Assembly (NCBI GenBank): GCA_949126835.1 | Contig: OX421498.1 | Location: 31,770,081-31,834,080, forward strand | DNA length: 64,000 nt | Direction of reading: 5' to 3' | DNA from: Anisus vortex | Taxonomy: Eukaryota > Mollusca > Gastropoda > Planorbidae | Shown here: one piece after another, positions 58,081 to 64,000 of the stretch | Layout: each line of letters opens with the position of its first letter | Numbering within the stretch: position 1 is the stretch's first letter | Program-made: the position numbers and the translations under genes | The notes under the pieces: generated by a model | What the model saw: the letters and a program-made list of their open reading frames with translations, nothing else | The model's database searches: none | Told to the model about the DNA's origin: nothing

Positions 58081-61000
58081 TTGGCCTATGTCACTTGTAT
58101 TATGTCCTAAGATGCTATGATCCTACGGAGTGTAGGAGTGTAGGCTATCGTGTAGGGGTGTAGGTTTCAACTTCAATGTGTATTTACAAGTAGGCAAGTA
58201 GGCCCTAAGTATAGGGGCATAGGGCCTGAGAAAAGGGGCATAGAGTTTTTTATATACTTAGGGCCTACTTGTTGATAGCCTATATCATAAGTATAAACTA
58301 TAAAGTATAAAGCTATGACTCAAAATTTAATTTAAAATAGAGAGTATGACTTATACTTATATCCTAGTTATACCTTAGGCTAGGTCTTCATTGCAGGCTC
58401 TATATTGAATATGGCACATTTAAGGGTAGCCATACCAATCGTGTTTATAGATTAGACCAGGCTGCACGAATATGCAGCACCATTTTTCTAGCCTTTGGTG
58501 TTGGGCTAGGCATTATAACTTTAAGTCATGTGGTTACAGTGTTAAATGTGACATTGCATCATCATATTTTGTACCAGTACATTTAAAAATAGACTACAGT
58601 ATGGAATTTCCCCAGCGACTGACCTTCAGATAAGCCTTGACTAATGTCATTAAACCATTTTAGATAACATTCTACACTTATGTAACTTGTGTACTGTAAA
58701 TCTTTCTTTTTTTCCACTCTAATTTTTTTACATTTTGTTTTCCTAATGAATTGACAGAAAATAACAGCGTACACAAATATTACATTAAACTACCAATAAA
58801 TTCATTACTTCTCCTCAAGCCAGTGTATTAGGCATTAGGTAAAAGGCCTATTCTTCATTGGATTTTGATAATATTAATGGAGCCTACATTTGATGTTGTT
58901 TGAAGATTGTCAAAGTTCAACATTTAAATTACATTTCTGATTAAAAAAATAAGTTAATAAAAAATCTTTTGTTTTATAGCCTATTATTATGTATAATATA
59001 TTGATTGCATCAAACCGGAAGACATTTCTGTGTGTTAAATCTGATTTAGTGTAGATTTCTTCACAGCTGATCATGAAACAAATATTATATATGCATATAC
59101 ATACAAACAAGTAGTGAATATATTTTTTTATTAGTCACATACTCAGGATTTCTTTAAGGAGTAGAATGTCACAGTGAATGTACTAGTCAACCTGAAAGGA
59201 CATTTATGTCTTATAATTAAAAGACTTTACAAATCTTTTTGGCAACCCCTTTACTACACTGCATTTAGATTCAATCTATTCTCTGGCAAGGGCTTTAAAA
59301 AAAAATCCTTTTTCCCAACAGTCTTTTTACCACAGACAATTGTTTTTTGCTTTTCTTTGATAAACATCTTAAGAAAAGGAAACTTGTTACAAAAGTCCAA
59401 TGTTGGTGACATAACATTCTTATATTAACACAACATGACACTCTAGTGATGTACTGGATGGTTTGTTACCCTTTAATTTGTACAGTAGGAATGTAGTTTA
59501 ATCAGTCAAATAAACAGGATACAAAATAATAATCTTCGATAATTTACTACAAGTGGTTGAGAAGTTATAATCTACCGCTATCACTGACTAAGCTTCACAA
59601 GTAGCTTTTTAATAGCCATGTTTATTTTTTCATTGGCTACCCTTGATCTTAAGACCTATCCTAGCTAAAGACAAAACAGGAATCTTAACACATGACTCAA
59701 CTGTTTATACAGGAATCTCAACACATGACTCAATTGTTTATCTTTTTTTAATAAACAAACTCAAATGCCCTGTAAATAATAGAGACCTCTTTTTAGTGTA
59801 TTCTCGGGCCTACATCTACAAATAATGTCAGTCACTGGTGAAGTCTTCTTTTTTTTTTTCAAACTACAAGTCATATAAATACAGGCACAATATTAACTGT
59901 GGCATGTCTATTCTTACAAGAAAGGTAATGTACTCTAATATATGCACTATATGATTCAGCTATTTAAAAAATAATTAGGCCTAACACTTTGTTGCAAATT
60001 AAATTAGGCTAGTATGGTAGGCCCATTGAATGTGGGTATTTTATTGTGTTTTGGACTAACTCCTTCAAAACATTGAATTTGGTTTCATGTTTTTCTTTTC
60101 TGTGTTTTTCAAGATGAGTTTTACATATGTCATCTTCTTATGTCAACCAGACTTCAGAGCTGTTTACTCTTTTGCAGTCAATGCCATACAAACATATTGA
60201 TACATCTTTTTTTTAAAGTTGTTCTTTGTTGTTGGGGAGTGTGTTTATTATGGTCAATTGAGTCTGGAAATAATTGGCTAGTATGAGACATTCTAGTAAT
60301 GAAGTGATTCATTCTTTCATGTGGGATTTGAAAAAATAAGCCACAAGAAAAGCTCAGAAACAATTTACACCTGTCAAATGAATTTAATTAATAAACAGAT
60401 GCAAAACAATAAATTATAATAAACCAGCTATAATATAAAATATAGGCTAGTAAAATTGTTAGTTGAACAATAATAAATCCAGGCTCTTCCTAATAATTAC
60501 GGTTTCTTGATTTAGTCAGTAGGCCCTACGGTCGGCTGTTTTGCTAGTTTATCAGTTTACCATGTTTTGAGAGAAGTTTTGACCTTCACCTATCTTTTAA
60601 CCATGTGGTTGGGTGGGTGGTGGTCCTGTGGGTTGTTTAGTCACCATTGTTGACTGTTGATGATGCAATTAATAGTATCGGGGCGTCATGTGCCAGTTGG
60701 CTTATATGGTAACATGGGGTTAGTAGGTGGACAGACACAAAATCGCGTGAGGCGAAACCAGCGATCAATTATGACATGTCCATTCACCTGGCTTATGACA
60801 AGTTGATGGATTGCAGAGGGGTGTTCTTAAATATCCGCTTTAAAAAATAAAGTATTAGATTAGTATTGATTTGTATCCCTTCCCCAAGGTAGACATTTAC
60901 AGTAATAGAATAGTACTACTTAATGATGTCTCACACTAGATCTAGAACACAAGCTTTGTCCTGGCTTTCTACCATTATGCCTTCAGAAACATAATGAAAA

Positions 61001-62429
61001 TAGACTTTTTTCTTATCTTCGAACATGCTTTGTTGTCTTTTGTTTCCCAACAGGAGTGTTATAGTTTAGCAAATGGCAAAAGAAATAAATAAATCCGAAC
61101 ACCAGATCCCATGTGCCATGTGGCATGTGGCAGGCATTCTGCGTTCTGTACATGTCATTTCTGACAGTTGTGTATCTTTGTATTGAAACTTTGACATTAA
61201 CTTGGCCTTTAACAATTGTGTAGGTTCACTGTGTATGTCCACCTTTGTCTGTAATTTCAGAATAAATGTTGTTGTTTTGTAACGAGTGCCGGTTTACACA
61301 ATAGCTCTTCATAATAATTGTTCACATTGCCTGACCACAGAATAAGTACCGGTATAAGTAGGCCTACTATACTATTCTGTCAAGACCATCGTAAATACTT
61401 ACTTACGGTGGTCTTGATTCTGTGGGCTGGACGGAGGGCCACGGAATAGGCTACCGGGTACGTAAAATGTGTATGTGAGTGTGTGTAGGCGCAGTATAGC
61501 GTACACTGAATACTGAAGCTTGTGGCTTTGACCTACTTAAACTCGGTACTTGTGGGAATGTCTTGTCAAAAGAGCTGAGTTGATAGGAGTTTAAAAAGAC
61601 GGACCAGACGATTATAAAAGTAAAGACAGATCTATATCGATTATTTTTTTACTGGACTAGGTTTCTGAATGTTTTTCAAAAGACGCAAGTAGAAAAGTAG
61701 AAAAAGAATCCCTCGTTACAGTGCCCAGCCTTAACGATAGCCCTAAAAAGCCACATAGCGTTCGCGCTGTAGCTAGAGTCTAGCTATAATATCTTAAATT
61801 AAGATTCTAAATGCCTATTGTTCCATTCACATTTTGTATTACTGATTGGCCCACACACAAAAGCCAGTTTAATATCTTCCAAAGTGTTTATTATGTATGT
61901 TGACAAAATGTTCAGTAGCCTACACTTTTCTTGACACAATTGATTACACCCAGAACTGGTATCCAAGGCATTAGTTTATGTTGAACATTGTATTAGCAGC
62001 CCACGAGTAGATCTATATTTATATATCTTACAATCTTACTCATGTATTATATAAGCGTAGACATTATTTAGTTTTCCTTCTTCTGCCAATCTGAACATGG
62101 TTTCCCCCCACAGAAAATTAATTCTATAACTCAGTGTTTACTTTACTTGGTACAACTTCACTCATGCAGGCTTCGTGCACAAGGATAAACGCTAGCTAGA
62201 GCAGTCGTCTGTTTCACAGAAAACTAAAGTATTACTAATTACCGGTTACTTTATATTTATATGTGACGTTATTTCATAGTGCCACTTTAACATTTGGCGC
62301 GTGTAGGCTTGCACTAGATCCCGTTACGGAAAATTGAAGGAAAAAAGCGAACTTGGAAACTCCACCAACGATAAAGGGAGTGAAGTGTGTACTTACTGTG
62401 TACCAGGAACATCATTTTTTGTTACCACA
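58081..62429. other. Intergenic or intron DNA, nothing recognised
   Basis: AT-rich; only short frames without coding character. Slightly GC-richer near 61400-61560 (CpG, GGTGGTCTTG), possibly regulatory. Confidence 0.5.
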
Positions 62430-62706
62430 ACACTGTCAGTAATGTAGATCTTTTCTACCACAACAACACTGTCAGTAATGTAGAATTTATCTACCACAAC
62501 AACACTGTCAGTAATGTAGAATTTATCTACCACAACAACACTGTCAGTACTGTAGAATTTATCTACCACAACAACACTGTCAGTACTGTAGAATTTATCT
62601 ACCACAACAACACTGTCATTACTGTAGAATTTATCTACCACAACAACACTGTCAGAGCTGAACATCTTATCTACCACAACTTTGTCAGTACTGTAGATCT
62701 TTTCAA
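62430..62706. repeat. 36-bp tandem array, 7-8 units
   Basis: The unit is TCTACCACAACAACACTGTC + AGTAATGTAGAATTTA. 36 is divisible by three, so both strands stay open (minus 'VVVDKFYSTDSV' repeated). Outer units are more diverged. No evidence of translation. Confidence 0.95.
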
Positions 62707-63046
62707 ATAGCACTTTCAGTATTGTTGATCAACTTTTTAATTTTCAGGCTATTGGACCTATTAATGGACGTAACTTATTTTGTTCAAATGACGTACTTTT
62801 AAAAAAATTATTTAATTATGAAATCATTACATAATAATACATATGTATAAAGGTGCCACTGAACGTCTACATAGCTAGTTTTGCATTTAGCATGCCTTAA
62901 TACTTATTAATTAAGTATCGTTTGATAATATACCGGTAACTATTTCTTATAAGGTTTTGAAAACTTATCTTCACCTATATCTGCGTATATAGCAAACGTT
63001 TGATACCACATTTGCTGTAATGTTTGTATTTTCTTCTCATCAACAG

Positions 63047-63119
63047 AATGGCACTGTTCAAGCAAGCAAAAAGGACGTTTCAAATCAAATTCATTCTTCG
63101 CTCTCTGTCATCATTCAGG
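63047..63119 (+). CDS. Candidate internal exon of an unidentified plus-strand gene
   Basis: 73 bp between TTCTTCTCATCAACAG and CAG G/GTGAGT. One frame reads 'NGTVQASKKDVSNQIHSSL' then 'SVIIQ'; another begins with ATG ('MALFKQAKRTFQ'). Both are open, so the phase cannot be fixed. The splice signals are strong and local GC is higher. The rest of the gene is not recognised and may continue past 64000. Confidence 0.4.
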
Positions 63120-63212
63120 GTGAGTAATTCTTCGTGTGTGTTTTTTTCCTAAAATTTAAATGATAATGCGTTTTTCATAACTTGTTATTATTGTTTTAAT
63201 GTGTGTTTTAAC

Positions 63213-63565
63213 CAGGGCTGTGGAGTCAGTAAATAAATGTTCCGACTCCCCAGTTTTTTTTTTTACTTCCGACTCCCGACTCCTCTGTATTAATATGCGA
63301 ATGTATTGTCATATAGTGAGGCACATAAAAAGCATGATCTTAACGGTCACTTAACGTGTTCGTTTTGCGGTTTACGTGAGGCACCGCATGCATTGGTCTT
63401 TATTCTTACAGTAGAGAAGTCATTAATTATAACTTTGTGTGAATTGGGACATTTAAACTTGATTTTTTTAAATTCCAATATAAATTCATTAGTAATCGGG
63501 AGTCGGTGCATTGTGTGCCCAAAATGTCCCTCGAGTCCGACTCTGACTCCGACTCCAAAGCCCTG
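63213..63565. mobile_element. hAT MITE, 353 bp
   Basis: Ends CAGGGCTGTGGAGTCAG and (complement) CAGGGCTTTGGAGTCGGAG; exact duplication GTTTTAAC at 63205-63212 and 63566-63573. 'CCGACTCC' repeats inside both ends. Relative of the 41803 element. The 88-codon frame across it is accidental. Confidence 0.95.
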
Positions 63566-64000
63566 GTTTTAACCCTGGAACATTCAAACCTTGATTATAA
63601 TGTAAACATGTTACCATGTATGCTACAACTTGTCATTATCTCATGTTAGATATCATTAGGTTAGGATATTGTTCATAAACGAGTTGCTTTAATTGGCTAT
63701 AGCACTGGGCCACATGATCGAAATGTAGCACATGATCAAAATATAGCTTTAACTGATCATGCAAAATATAACTGTATTGCTTCATGTTATGGTTTTAAGA
63801 TACTGATTTCTGTTATGTATAACAAGAGTTAATGTAAAGTTATATGTAGCTATGTATAACAAGAGTTAATGTAAAGTTATATTTAAAAGGTGAAAATTAG
63901 AGCATCTAATAGTTTTACCAAATAACAACAACCAAATTCAACAGTACATTGAAAAAAAAAATAATGGTAATGTTAAATCATACACACCTGTAGCCTCTCA
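63566..64000. other. AT-rich DNA to the window edge
   Basis: Contains a direct duplication of TATGTATAACAAGAGTTAAT + GTAAAGTTATAT at about 63815 and 63852. No gene seen. Confidence 0.6.

Overview
This is animal nuclear DNA: AT-rich, intron-bearing and crowded with transposons and simple repeats. A mollusc, probably a gastropod, is my inference from the overall texture (tRNA-headed SINEs, RTE and L2/CR1 retrotransposons, many hAT elements, frequent AGGCCTA palindromes). No single marker proves the species. Most long reading frames are shadows or repeats. The supportable host genes are two well-recognised protein genes, one unrecognised gene, one tRNA gene, and a possible exon of a further gene near the right edge.

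Region by region. (1) 1-5200: repeats, namely a reverse SINE, a hAT MITE and an L2/CR1 reverse-transcriptase tail lying inside a 22-bp tandem array. (2) 5210-14175, plus strand: a complete three-exon SLC45-family transporter (584 aa, closest in memory to SLC45A3/prostein). All introns are phase 0, and the 5.9-kb first intron is packed with transposons. (3) 14176-20230: 3' UTR and intergenic DNA, with a 23-bp satellite and a near-perfect 22-bp hairpin. (4) about 33000 to 20234, minus strand: an unrecognised gene with a coding exon at 31.4-31.7 kb and a terminal exon at 21.1-21.9 kb whose splice phases match. Its intron holds two tandem arrays (about 30 bp and 27 bp). (5) 44674 to 35864, minus strand: ribosomal protein S5 (uS7), complete in four coding exons (214 aa) plus a non-coding first exon with a 5'TOP-like start. 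One intron carries a 3.8-kb TTAA-flanked, transposase-coding element. Another carries a hAT element with a Helitron-like insert. (6) 45515-45587, minus strand: tRNA-Lys(CUU). (7) 45.8-56.0 kb: a transposon graveyard with clear nesting. (8) 56-64 kb: mostly featureless AT-rich DNA with a tRNA-like SINE, a 36-bp tandem array, one candidate exon and a hAT MITE.

At least nine hAT-type insertions can be delimited by 8-bp target duplications (six exact copies on both sides, plus three near-exact), and a tenth is imperfect. The two recognised genes are a membrane transporter and a housekeeping ribosomal protein. They are neighbours by position only, and nothing suggests a shared pathway. The most informative findings are the TTAA transposon inside RPS5, the hAT insertion whose removal restores an RTE reading frame, and the hairpin at 18.5 kb.
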